Positions 9,301 to 20,960 of a DNA stretch of 64,000 bases are shown here, in pieces (positions within the stretch are counted from its first letter, which is position 1; every line of letters begins with the position of its first letter). The position numbers and the translations under genes were made by a program. The stretch is taken from contig JBCFYV010009882.1 in NCBI GenBank assembly GCA_039000515.1, positions 59,569,277-59,633,276 of the forward strand, given 5' to 3'. The DNA is from Timema cristinae. Taxonomy: Eukaryota; Arthropoda; Insecta; Phasmatodea; Timematidae. The notes below the pieces were generated by a model. That model saw only the letters and a program-made list of their open reading frames with translations. It searched no databases and was not told the DNA's origin.

Positions 9301-11783
9301 TCGACATTTTTCATATTTATTCATCAATGTAGCTAATATTGTATGATTTTTTTAAAAATAAATCTTATTTGATTGTAATGGTCGTTAGTCTATTCTTTCT
9401 CTACACTTATCGTAGCCCATTATTTCTCCAAAACATTAATGGAGCTTGTTTGGTAGCACCTGTATCAACATTTCCTCAAGGAATGTATTAGATAATTTAA
9501 CGTTACTGCCTCTTGATGTAGCAAAGCATCTACGTCGTATGCTGTAGAAGATGTGTGTGAAATATATGAAGAGAGAACGAGAGAGTGATAGGTATACTCC
9601 GGTAAATGAAAACCATGCTGACAGGTTCAGACAGTCTAGAAGAATTAAAATGGTCATGACGTATAGGAAGACGTCAACGTCAAGTCTCGTTGAAGAGCTT
9701 GGTGACAGGTCCTGAAAGGATAAGGGAGGGGAGAAGGTTGACGAGGGCTTGCAAAAGGGGGATGTCTGGTTGTAGCGAGAAGGAGGGATGGATAGGAGGA
9801 GGGGGTGGAAGGATGAATGACGATTGACTCCTTACAAGCCGACATGTCGGCACCCTTTGGTTATGGTATGCCCACCTAACAATAGTGGCCATAAGGACTA
9901 ACAGATTAGAACAATTAACTTCGCGATCTCTCTGTTGGCATCATTTGGTTAGAGCATGCCTATATTACTTATACAAATAAATGTTAAAATAAATAATCAA
10001 CTAATTACAATAATTGTTATTTCACAGAGGTAATCATTGATAAAAATTAAAAATGAATATACATATTATATAACTAAATAGGAGACACGATATAAAGTAA
10101 ATAGTATACATTTTAATGTAACATTGATTTGCATTATTATTAATTAATATTATTAAGGTAAGATGTTTAGTAGGCAGTCGCATTGCAATCACGTACAGAT
10201 GCGAAAATGCTTTCACATTCAAAATCCTTAGCCAAAATACTTTACTTAATAGACTATGTAACAATGTTGTAATTATTATGACGTTCTATAAAAGTAAAAA
10301 TACTGTCTTCGAAAGTAAGCACTGCAAAGGTTGAACACTAACATATATATGTATATATACATTCTAATATTGGAATTAGCCTCCCCCTCTCCCTTCACCC
10401 CCCCCCCAAAAAAAAAACCTTTCTTTGCAATAGAAAGTGGCATTATTTTACCACTAACCTAAATATATATATTAAATGATTGCTTTTAGAAAATATAGAA
10501 TTGTTTGTATTTGTACTTATTGTTTTACCCACCTTAAAACAATAGGGCACAATCAACCTCATTCACGATGTGTTATCCTTTCTTAAGTTATCAATAGGCA
10601 AAAGATCTTATCAAAGCTAGCCGCACATCACACTTATAGAATATCCCATGATACATTACATTTTGTCTTCTAGGCGTAGAAATAGTCACTCCACAATTCA
10701 CAAGTATGTTTGGTTATTCACAGAGTAGTTGGTGAAGTCCATGTATTCTCGTCGTCGGGATAAAGAAAGCTCTCTATCTGACACATTTTGAACAAACCAA
10801 TCAGTGGTGTGAATCTTGCATGCTCTTGACTAAAGTAGGTCAAATATTCTGTGTCTCGTGTTAAAAAAATAAGTTAGAGAAACCTGGGCTAGTTTAGGAA
10901 AAATGGAGGGTGGGCCATAAATCACATAGTACACTGCATCAAATAATATAGTTGTTATATATATATTTTTTTTTTCTCACGCCTAATATTTTAATTTGGT
11001 CACACAGAATATGCCTGATTCATATACTACATCAAATTTGTTATCAGCTGAATGCAATAATAATGGTTTGACCTAACCGTAATTCACACAATTCGAACGC
11101 TCTCTCTTGGTTATCTGTGTTTTAATAATATATTTATTGTTTATTTAAATAATTGATGTTAGTCAATTTAAAATGTATTCTATTTGATTATCAAATTACT
11201 TCATAGACGAGAAATTTACACACAGTATATTACTGAAGTTTGATACTTGCAAACAATAAGAAGTTCCAAAAACAAAATAATTAAACGGTTTTAGTTAATT
11301 TTAATGGTGTTGGACTTCATTCCGACCCTAAGTGATCACAAATTGCCAATATTTTGACAAATTTTTTAAAGTCTAGAGTTTCACTGTTAAAACTGGTTCA
11401 ACTAAATAAAGAAGTATTTAATATTTCATTGGCTTTATTTATTTTTCATCTCATAATAATAAGGAAATGGACTTTGTAAAGGTTATGGTTACTAATACAA
11501 TATGAAAATCTCTTTCAAAACATGTTTTGATTAGTTTTGTAGAATAAAATTTAATATATATCGTATTTTAAATGTCCTAAGACTGTACCCGACCGATTGC
11601 AGTTTTCCCACCTTATAAGTTTTATATTTGACTTTTATACTTTTATTCTCTTGCCAGTATAATGTTTATTCCCTTCCCCCAAACAAATGTTATTACTATT
11701 ATAAGTAAGATCCTTCTAAAAAAAAATTTTATTCAAAATTATTTATTAGTGACAATAATTTATTATTATTAAAACTGTTTCAG
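9301..11783. other. unassigned AT-rich DNA
   Basis: No gene seen. Notable local composition: a purine-rich GA/GG stretch at 9715-9815, a direct repeat at 9848-9960 described separately, and a poly-C/poly-A run at 10399-10419. Confidence 0.5.
9847..9957. repeat. short direct repeat pair
   Basis: gcaccctttggttatggtat at 9849 recurs, diverged, as gcatcatttggttagagcat near 9938, about 90 bp apart. Confidence 0.4.
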
Positions 11784-11993
11784 AGGTTGAAAGGCGTCAA
11801 CCTCACAAACGACTTGATTGCCGACGTCAGTGATATCGGGTTCTGATCCCGGTTGTGTTTACTGATAGTAGTTTTTCCCTTTATTAGTTTTCCACTCTCG
11901 CTCGACGCAAATATGCTTACATTTACTCTACCTCATCCCTAGCACAGCTGTATGAATATGCGGATCGCCCAAACGGATATTAAAACGCGGTGC
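11784..11993 (+). mobile_element. SINE-2 copy (a)
   Basis: The B-box-like region is gttctgatcccgg (near 11845). The body matches the family (ttttccactctcgctcgacg near 11890), and the 3' end is the family tail cgcccaaacggatattaaaacgcggtgc in diverged form. The head is divergent. Confidence 0.65.
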
Positions 11994-14070
11994 ATTGAAA
12001 CAAATGATTGTGATTAACTTTCAATATGATTTCAGTATTGTATTAGTTTGATGTAGAGTGTTATCGAAATGACCCTACAGCTACAAATACAAAGTTATAT
12101 GTATGTATAATGTAAAACTGAAGGAATTATAAATGACCATTACAAATATATTTGAAATACAACGCTGGCTTCCCGTATTATATCCAAACAAATAAGGACT
12201 AGCTAGCTAGCTACCCCTCTCAAAGCCCAAGTATTGATATCTAGTTGTCACAAGGCTCTGTAGGGGTTGGGGGAGGGGAGGGTGCAGGATTAAGGTTGTG
12301 GGACCCTATTGTGGTGGTGGGGGAAGGGGTATAAAATAATGGAATTACCATTCATTCAAGCATAACAGGTGACGAAAGGTCTAGCTGTCTATAATGCAGA
12401 CAACAGTGGAGGAAACCTACTGAGGTGATGCGTAGTGGTTTTGAAACAAAGTAAGCATTTTGTATGTCCAATCTTAAAAGCTTACAGCCCGGACAATTAG
12501 TAAGACAGAGCGTAAAAATAAATAGACGTATCCGTAGCACATGATAAAATACAAGTGAAACACAAATATTTAAGAAACAAAAGCAAAATATGTACTGTAA
12601 GTGAAGCCACGGGAAGCTTAGTAATACTTTTGTTGAGATGATACTAAACCGTACATATGTATAGTTGCTTTTTTCCTCCACGCATCATATACATTTATAT
12701 AAATGGTGTGAATTGATCTTATTGATAAAAAAATATTCAAACAGGATCCTTTAGCGCAGGCACATCTTGAGAATTTTTTTTTACTTCGATTATCCCTTTG
12801 GAAAAGAGAGGTTAGAATAAAAAAAAGAGGCTCAATCCCTTCTCCTTGAACAAGTTAGAACCAAATCCTCCAACTTTCTCGGCATAACATCTTTAGTTTT
12901 AAGAGGTTTTGCTGTGCCTCCCTCCTGTTCCTCTTGAAAGAAGAGCGCCGAGGCGCTCCAAGGAAGAAGAACCCATTAAAATGACAAATGGCAATACATT
13001 TCAGGCTCAAATGGATCATGCCTCAGGAAATATGCAAGGTTAACATAAATATCATGTCAGCACCTGGCTTTCCTGGCGCTGGCAACCTGAGACCGGTAGC
13101 GAGGAGCCCGGGTGGCTCTTTTATCAACTCTGTAACACTGCAAGGACGGACGAAATAAAATAAAGCAAGAGGAAGAGACTGAAGCGGAAAATCATATTAC
13201 ACCCCCCCCCCCCCCCACCTAGAAACTCGTAGTTCCCGCATCTTTCATAGGATTAGAAGCATAAACCCGGGCAAAACTTGTTAATTGCCCTGTAGCCAGA
13301 CTGTAAATCAGGGACGGGGGGTTTAAGGAGCTTAAGGACGCACTAGACTCTGCCGCTCCTGACGGGGGATGACGGGACGCAACTGCCGTCTTTCCTCACT
13401 AGCACTGCACTGACAATGACAAGTTACACGGAAATGATAGCCCAGGCTGGGCTTGTGGCAAAAACTGACAAAAAACATTTTCTCTTTCTAAGTGTTTCAT
13501 TTGAATTACTTTATTTATATACTATATATACATTTTGTTAATGTTAACGCATACTATTACCATTCATGATATTAGAGGCTTCTAAATATACACTCGGAAA
13601 GTTAATTTAAATAATAATAATCCTAAGCTGATTTTATTGAATAAGTCCTTAACTTACAAGCCTTAATAAATAAAAGTGAAACTAATTTGAGAAGTTGAAG
13701 CGGTAGACCATCTGGCTGAGAGAAGGGTTCAATATCCAAACTGGGTTGCAGCAAGCTGAGAAAGCAATCCTCACTATGATGGCTTTACCACATGTTCCAA
13801 AAACCTCTGCGTAGAAGTTAACTTTGTCCTCTGCCATCAACTTTATGACATCCCTCCGAAAGATGAAAACAACAACTGGGTGACTCAATCCTACCAAAAT
13901 GTTTGGGTTGTCCAATTCTCATTCAACTCCTTTTACTTTTCTTCTCTCGTTTGACTCTTATGAAAGGCGCACACATCTTAGTTTTTTCTTTATTCTTTGT
14001 TCTTTTAAAATGTACTGTTAAGCGTTTTAAATTTCTATCAACCTTTTATGTCTAAATTGATGTTTTTTTA
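11994..14070. other. unassigned DNA, partly GC-richer
   Basis: No recognised gene. Positions 12900-13450 are clearly richer in G+C than the surroundings, with a 16-base C run at 13201-13216 and a GC-rich inverted motif gcgccgaggcgctcc at 12946. An open frame at 12352-12681 (minus) gives an unrecognised peptide and is probably chance. Confidence 0.45.
12263..12282 (+). other. candidate G-quadruplex
   Basis: ggggttgggggaggggaggg has four G runs of at least three with 1-2 base loops, fitting the strict G-quadruplex pattern. Further G runs follow at 12310-12332. Confidence 0.6.
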
Positions 14071-14245
14071 GCACCGCGTCTAATTACCCATCCGGGTTAG
14101 GGATTAGGTAGGTTTAATTTAAAGGAAGCGCACCTGCATTCGCATGAGGGAGCGCATCTGACCAGAATAGAGCCTCAATCTCCCTGTCCTCGGCAGTCTA
14201 TTTAGTCTATTCTGTGAATATCACCTTAGATCATATGGCCACTAA
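14071..14245 (-). mobile_element. SINE-2 copy (b)
   Basis: Begins with the complement of the shared 3' end (gcaccgcgtctaattaccca). It continues with the family body (ggaagcgcacctgcattcgc) and reaches the head at catatggccactaattgtg. A CGG-poor B-box region (gcctcaatctccctgtcctc) is diverged. Confidence 0.75.
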
Positions 14246-15784
14246 TTGTGTCTAGAGTGTTGTTCGAATGAAGTGGACACTTAATTTTATTTAATTATTG
14301 AAATAATGTGTACAGGAAGATATTAACTTAAAAATTTACTAACATTTATTTGAGATTATTTAAAATCAAAATTATAATACGTATTTATATTTCGAGTAAG
14401 GTCCTAAGTTTCAAGGTTCTATACTTCTAAAAACATTGTCCCAATTGTAATAACGCGATCGAATATTATCTGTAGCTCTGTTTGAAACATAATTATTAGA
14501 AATATGCATAGGCCTACACATATATGTTGTTTTGGCAGAATTGATAGTTCCGAGCCACCCCCTTACTGGGGGTCACATGGTCTAGTGCAGGCACTTATTA
14601 ACAATGTTTCTTTCACATTAAATGCAACCAAACACCATAGAGGTATCAGCTTAAAGAAACACGTATGCCAAAAACTAGGAAAGTGATTTAGAATTCATTC
14701 ACACCATTGTTACACCATTAACAACAATGTTGCAGATAAAGGGTTTCAAATTTTTGTTACATAATAGAGTTTGTCATATTGTCTTATATAGAAAACATAC
14801 GCTATGGTTTATTTAATAATAATATACCAAGTGTGAGTTATTTTTACAAAAGAAATAAGATAAATACGATACAAATTATTTTATTAAATGTGACATCTTC
14901 AGTATTTTTGCTTTCTTTGGATGCCTCGGAGAAAGAAGTAGTGTGATCGTTAAAAAAACAGATCCCAATATTTTGATAAATGTTGACGTTTCATGACCCC
15001 GTGTAACAGAAAAAGTGGTTTTTGTGATGCCGTCAGTGTATCTGTATCTCGGCCTAAAGTCCAACCATTTTACAGATCGGGCTAAAACTTAATGTGTAGG
15101 GTTTTTATAAAGTTCCCATGAGGTATTTTTAGAATGAGATATCCAACCCTAAAATTGGACCAAAATTATTTTCTCGAAATGTGCTTTAACAATTTTGATT
15201 ACAGGTTGTATCTTGATAGGCATTGTTTAACATTATAAACAGTTTGGAAACTCTCGTTTTCCCATCATAATTACTTTAAGGGTACTTTACATTAGCGAGT
15301 ATTTCTAATTTTGATCATATCCTCTCAATTATTTGAAATACGAAATAACTTATGATTGTAAGGTTGTATTATTAAAAATAATATTTGTTTAAATATATTT
15401 TTATAAAATCAATTGTTTCTGAGATATAAACAAACATAAACTTTTTTAAAGAGCAGTTTGAAATTGAAATTGATTATTATAGTCCTTGGTGGAGATTTAT
15501 ATTCCTCCTTTCTCAATGTTTCTGTGACAGTGTAAACATAATTCATTATTGCTCTTTGGTGGAGTGTTTCTGCAACAATATATATAAATTTATAAAAAAA
15601 ATCTTGCGAGTTCTTAGTAAATGTCTCTATTTTAAGATAAAAGATATGGAAAGTCTGTGCGGTGAACTGTAACATATATTAATTTGCAATGTAGCCATTA
15701 TGGTTGAAAGAGTTTAACATTCCTGGTCTAAGTTGTCACCCTCGCGATAGACTTGACTTCCTGCTATTCAGTTATTGACTTTTA

Positions 15785-15838
15785 TATTTCGGTCGCCATC
15801 CCGAACAAGTAGTAAGAGACGGTGACAAAAAAAAAAAT
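15785..15838 (+). mobile_element. SINE tail fragment
   Basis: Carries only the 3' terminal motif shared by SINE-1 and SINE-2 (cccgaaca-gtagtaagaga, cggtgac) with an A-rich tail. The 5' part is missing or unrecognisable. Confidence 0.5.
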
Positions 15839-16845
15839 ATTTCGATCCAGACAGGCTTTAATACATGGATATTTTGATGGACTACAATGACTTGGTAAGC
15901 CTACGATAAAACTCAAACCAAGCTATCTGTCATATCATCGCATTCTGGGAACGTATCCTATTTATAGGCGAATTTGGGTGCATTTCAAACAAATTTCCCC
16001 TCTTATTAGCTAACCTCAGTGCTGGGAAAGTGTGCATACTATGATAAAAGCGTACAGGCATTTTTTTGTATAAGAATCAATGTTTAAGGGAGCTCGTCGT
16101 CTGTGTGACAGTTGATTCTGTTACACAATAAGACCATATGTGACAGGTAATGCATGTTGAGTCTCGATTACTGCCACCCCACACCCCTGTCCCACTCAAA
16201 CCAATTTTATAATTGTATTATTATTATTTTACCCTAACGCCTCCCACACCAGAAACATAACCTATAACGTACGGTGAATGAATACAACACCCTTCTAATT
16301 TAAAATCCATCCTCCGCTGACACCATCACTTAAGAAGTAAAGATGTAAAAGTTATTTAGAAGCTCTTTTCAGGCAAATACTGTAGCACTTCAACTACTCT
16401 CTGCTCCTCTGAGCTCTAATTTATTGCACGAAAGCGTCTCGATACATCAACCAAACCCCTGACTTAAAATTCACTCTCAATATAAATGCCACCACATGCA
16501 TGTCCTACTAACCCCACTAAACCATATGTTTTTCTATACACTCTCAATCGAATTCTCCATAAAAATTACCGACTAATAAGACGAAAAGATATCCTATGAT
16601 GATAACGTCGTAACCAATATTGGTAAATTACCTTCTTCATCCCCAAATCCCCACATATTAACTTTGTCAACCATTTACAATCCACCCCTCAGCCCCCTTC
16701 CCTCAAGTGTCCTGACACTAGACAGATCACGTAGCGGTGAATTCCATCGGTGTAATTTCAAATGGTACGCACATCTACTTTAAGGAAATGCAGATGCAAA
16801 ATATCTACATCTTCTCATCCCTGTGCATACCTTCTAGACGTTCAT

Positions 16846-16905
16846 ATCTTAGAAGGGTCACGCCCAATAATCTTGGCCAACTAGACAGCTTTATATCCCT
16901 TGAGT
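16846..16905 (+). repeat. short dispersed repeat, partner at 1683-1775
   Basis: cccaataatcttggccaact and flanks resemble the 1735-1765 stretch; see that entry. Confidence 0.35.
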
Positions 16906-17729
16906 CCGTAATGGTAGTTTCTCAACCACTTACAAAGCTCATCCTTACTATTTAATAGAGCATTAAACGTCATGCTTTTTATTATTGAATAAAAACCGGA
17001 TGTATAATATATTCACATTTTATCTCTGCATACTTTAAACCGCTACCACAATAGAGAAAAGACATCCAGATGTCATATACCAGGTTCCGACAAGTATGCC
17101 GTCCTCCTTCACTACTAATAACGTCATGCACAGCACAGACATTTAAGAGGTAAGCTATTCCAAGACAGACTCTTGTAAGACTTAGAAAAAGCGTACCCCC
17201 CCCCCCCTGTCGTGCCAAACTGTTCCTACATCGTACTTGCTGAACATTTAATCGTTCTGCATTTGAAGTTGTCACAAAAAATACCATTTAATCGCAGATC
17301 AATGATCATCCTACAACTTTTAATCTTTCATAATTAGATAATATATTTGATGTTTGATCAATCCATACATCTGGCTATATAGTAGATCTGATATACCTAT
17401 ACCAAATTGATCATTCCTCAGTGATACGTATAGATAATACATGTAGTCATTTGGTTAAATATGTATAATTCCTGTAGCACAATCCTCATCGATGATATAT
17501 GTAATAAATTTAAAGATAGTTAGATAAACATAATGTATCATATATTATCATTATTCATACATCATTATTAGAACCATATGATCTCTGATCAAACCATAAA
17601 TTAAACTAGATCGTAGGTCTATCATACCTATAACATATTTGATCATAGTACATCGATCATGCCGTCCATCGTACCCGATTTATTCTTTCATTATATTACT
17701 GACATGTGATGATTTGTAATCAATAAGAG

Positions 17730-17912
17730 ACCGATTTCAACAGACTTAAACGACTACAACTGACTTCAAAATTATTACAAACGACTTCAACTGACCTCAA
17801 ACGGTTTCAAAAGACTTCGAACGACTATGACTGAATTTAATATACCAAACCAAACTTTAACTGACTTAAACAGATTTCAATGGATCTCAAAAGAATTTAA
17901 GACACTTCATTG
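17730..17912 (+). repeat. degenerate short-period repeat
   Basis: About 15 imperfect units of 9-13 bp around the core (a/c)(c/t)gacttcaa, for example acgacttcaactgacctcaa at 17782. Drift between units is high, so it is an old microsatellite or minisatellite. Confidence 0.6.
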
Positions 17913-17933
17913 TTTTTCAACAAAGTGATACTC

Positions 17934-18371
17934 CTAACCCGTTCTTTTACATACTCCCACCCTTAACGGCATACACTGACCCTGACAACGGCGAATTCCC
18001 TTCAATTCTTTACCTATAACCCATTTTTTCGCCCCTCCCTCTCCTCCCTTCTTACTACCATAAAATATTCCTGTCAGCGGTGAATACCCTATCTCCTCTT
18101 TATCACTTATGCAAGTGGAAGCCATGTGTAAATGCCCCTTCTCATCCATATTTTTGGCATCGAGCTGATAAAGGTTGACACAGAATCGACCCTCTTCATC
18201 TTCTCTAGTGCTCATCCTGAAGCCCAAGACTGCTATTGGTCTAACATATAGTCCTCCCTCAGGTCTGTTACATAGTGTTATCATCAATGGTCTATCGATA
18301 AAATTACTGGTACCATTAGAGATGGACTCACCTCGGTTAGTTCCACCATGATTAAAACATACTTGCCTCAT
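17934..18371 (-). CDS. unrecognised ORF or exon, 145 codons
   Basis: This is the longest open frame in the window that is neither low-complexity nor a recognised transposon gene. It begins MRQVCFNHGGTNRGESISNG and contains RPEGGLYVRPIAVLGF, DEEGRFCVNLYQLDAKNMDE and GYSPLTGIFYGSKKGGEGG. Composition is soluble-like, with mixed charged residues and six Cys, and no membrane segment or signal peptide is evident. On the same strand there is a splice-donor-like gag|gtgagt near 18330, so it could instead be spliced. I recognise no family. It may be a real exon, part of an unknown element, or chance; open length in AT-rich DNA is only modest support. Confidence 0.25.
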   Translation of the reverse strand: MRQVCFNHGGTNRGESISNGTSNFIDRPLMITLCNRPEGGLYVRPIAVLGFRMSTREDEEGRFCVNLYQLDAKNMDEKGHLHMASTCISDKEEIGYSPLTGIFYGSKKGGEGGAKKWVIGKELKGIRRCQGQCMPLRVGVCKRTG

Positions 18372-18570
18372 TAAATATACTACAATATATACAATTATAA
18401 ATAAATTACTTCATACATTCATATCATCATACCTAAATTTCATTATTGATACATACATGCCTTCATATAATCATTCTAACAAATACACTCTCCATCACAC
18501 ATTAAATCATCCATACATACAAGCATACACATATATACATTTATCATATATACAAACCAACATTCATACA

Positions 18571-19064
18571 TAAGTACATGCCTACATACATACATACATA
18601 CGTACATACATACATACATACATACATACATACATGCATACATACATACATACATACATACATACATACATGCATACATACATACATACATATATACATA
18701 CATGCATACATACATACGTACAAACATACATATATATATACGTACGTACATACATACATACATACATACATACATACATACATACATACATACATACATA
18801 CATACATACATACATACATACATACATGCATGCATATATACATACATACATACATACATACATACATACATACATACATACATACATACATACATACATA
18901 CATACATACATACATACATACATGCATATATACATACATACATACATACATACATACATACATACATACATACATACATACATACATACATGCATACATA
19001 CATACACACATACATACATACATACATACATACATACATACATACATACATACATACATACATG

Positions 19065-19096
<32 letters not shown>

Positions 19097-19243
19097 CATA
19101 CGTACATACATACGTACATACGTACATACATACATACATACATACGTACATACATACATACATACATACATACATACATACATACATACGTACATACATA
19201 CATACATACATACATACATACATACATACACACATACATATAT
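18571..19243. repeat. CATA/TGTA tetranucleotide microsatellite, about 670 bp
   Basis: Nearly pure (CATA)n with scattered single-base variants (tgca, cgta, tata, caca). All six frames are open through most of it because no stop can form in the pure repeat on either strand, so several 200-250 codon open frames here are artefacts. An abutting (ATT)n array follows. Confidence 0.97.
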
Positions 19244-19245
19244 AT

Positions 19246-19246
<1 letters not shown>

Positions 19247-19307
<61 letters not shown>
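19247..19307. repeat. ATT trinucleotide microsatellite
   Basis: About 20 ATT units immediately after the CATA array. No SINE 3' end is attached, unlike most (TAA/ATT)n tracts in this window. Confidence 0.95.
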
Positions 19308-19309
<2 letters not shown>

Positions 19310-20589
19310 TACTGTTAAAAACTAAATTACCAGCTAACTTCGAATAAGAAACCTGATCATTATGAATGTTATTCTATAGGCATCGAAAGAAATGCCCGCA
19401 TTTTAGAACATTGTATGTGGTTAGTAACCAACTATTGAATTAAACTGTATCTGGCATTAGTACTTTTTTAAATTTCAGCAAGAATAATATTTTAATACCA
19501 AATCGGCACTTTCAAAATTTCACTAATTTAATTATACCAAATTTGCTATAGTTATTAATTTCTCTTAAGAAATGTCCCTCTTATTCTTTAATTAATTACA
19601 TCAACACACAGCTTAAGTCACAAGGAAGAAAAGAGAAACAAGTTCTAAGTTTTACGATCATTTATAAAATACAAAAGACTGAGCTGTCCCTATTCCCTCG
19701 TGAAATGTGGCACTAACATGATAATCACTGGTTTCGAATGAAGAAGCAGAGAAAAAAATATATAAACGCAAACAAGCTTATGAAAGCAACAACACGTCTC
19801 TATTAGTGGTAACCCTGCCAGGTGGCACACCATGCCATGCTTCCCCTGACCCTACTAATACTAGCAAGCGCACACAGCCTTCTAAACACTGCATGATTAA
19901 TGATCGGGGCGAGCTAGACTGGCCACTTACACTCATAGCTACCGACACTTAGCAGGCGGGCCGACATGAGAAATGAAAATGTTTGTGAACCCTAGAAGGT
20001 CAGTCAACGAAACATAGGCCGAACTGAAAGAAAGAGAAGGGAGAGCTTTTTCGGGATGTTCGTTATGGTTCAGTTAGAGCCGACAAGTGAGTGACAGCCT
20101 TGAAACGATTCGATATCTAGATATTTTTTCCCCCCAATGATCTGTTGTACAGCGAGGGGACGAAACCACCCTTTTGGCTCTAACCCTATATCGATGCTAT
20201 TTCTCTAAGGAAAGAAAAAAAAAGGACGGATATGAGTTGCTAAAAAAAGGTGTGTCGAAGAGTAAATCCACCATTTAAAACACACTTCTTTACCCGCTTT
20301 TGGAAGGATTTATAAAAATAATTCAGGAGCTATAAGTATGATAGCAGAACAAATATGCCTCAGTATCAGATTTACAAAGAAGGAAATCAAGTTATCAAAA
20401 TGATCATGACAGCCTTGAACTTTATTTATGACGTTAAAAAGGGAAGGAGTTGTGGTTTGGACAATAGATATACCCCAATTTTCTTGAGAATGAACATAAC
20501 TGACATACAAAAATATACTAGATTTCCACGTGTTTATCATTTAAGGCATGTGATCTGCAGCAATCCCTTTAATATATCTTATAAATACC
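19308..20589. other. unassigned DNA
   Basis: No recognised gene. Positions 19800-20070 are locally GC-richer (ggcgggccgacatgag near 19955) without any identifiable element. Confidence 0.45.
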
Positions 20590-20595
20590 TATTAA

Positions 20596-20657
20596 TATAT
20601 ATATACATATATATACACACACATATATATATTTATATATATATTATATATATATAT
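20596..20657. repeat. TA/CA microsatellite
   Basis: Interrupted TA and ACAC runs. They create a false 202-codon open frame spanning 20355-20963. Confidence 0.85.
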
Positions 20658-20689
20658 TTACTGTACATTAATGACTGCTTCCAGCCTGT

Positions 20690-20960
20690 GGCCTGGGTCA
20701 GTTTGTTATTCAAGTCATATGTTTTCCACTACTGGCTTGCTAGGCCTGTCATAACTTCATATGCCTACTTTTATTTACTTTTATTTTATCTTAAGATTAG
20801 GACGGACACAACATCCAGTCCGCGGCAGCCGTCAATTTATCAATGTGAAAGTGTAAGCCAAATTGTCATCTATGATAAATTTTATGCCATGCCAGGAATC
20901 AAATCCGGGACCCTTAACTCAATTGGAAAACATGGTACTTACTTAGCTAAGGCAAACCTA
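20690..20960 (-). mobile_element. SINE-4, tRNA-derived element, single copy
   Basis: On the minus strand, a head with a diverged A-box region precedes gggtcccggatttgattcct (about 20895-20915), a good B-box in the SINE arrangement. A body with ctggatgttgtgtccgtcct (about 20797-20816) follows. No second copy exists in the window, so this rests on the B-box and layout alone. Confidence 0.5.

Larger units (their letters stand above)
3940..9370. mobile_element. Polinton 1: decayed Polinton/Maverick (adintovirus-like) element
   Basis: Minus-strand structural genes (small basic protein, adenain-like protease, possible capsid proteins) and plus-strand Polinton-associated protein plus integrase diverge from about 6.4-7.4 kb. 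This combination is diagnostic of Polinton/Maverick elements. All genes carry stops and frameshifts. No DNA polymerase or ATPase was recognised, and terminal inverted repeats were not found, so the stated limits are only the outermost recognised remnants. Confidence 0.72.
14246..17729. other. unassigned AT-rich DNA
   Basis: No recognised gene. A truncated SINE tail lies at 15785-15838 (cccgaacaagtagtaagaga followed by cggtgac and an A run). A C run lies at 17195-17206. Short open frames here have no recognisable motif. Confidence 0.45.

Noticed and set aside
18476..19347. Several overlapping 200-250 codon open frames on both strands
   Set aside because: They are generated by the CATA and ATT microsatellites and encode simple YVCM/HTYI repeats.
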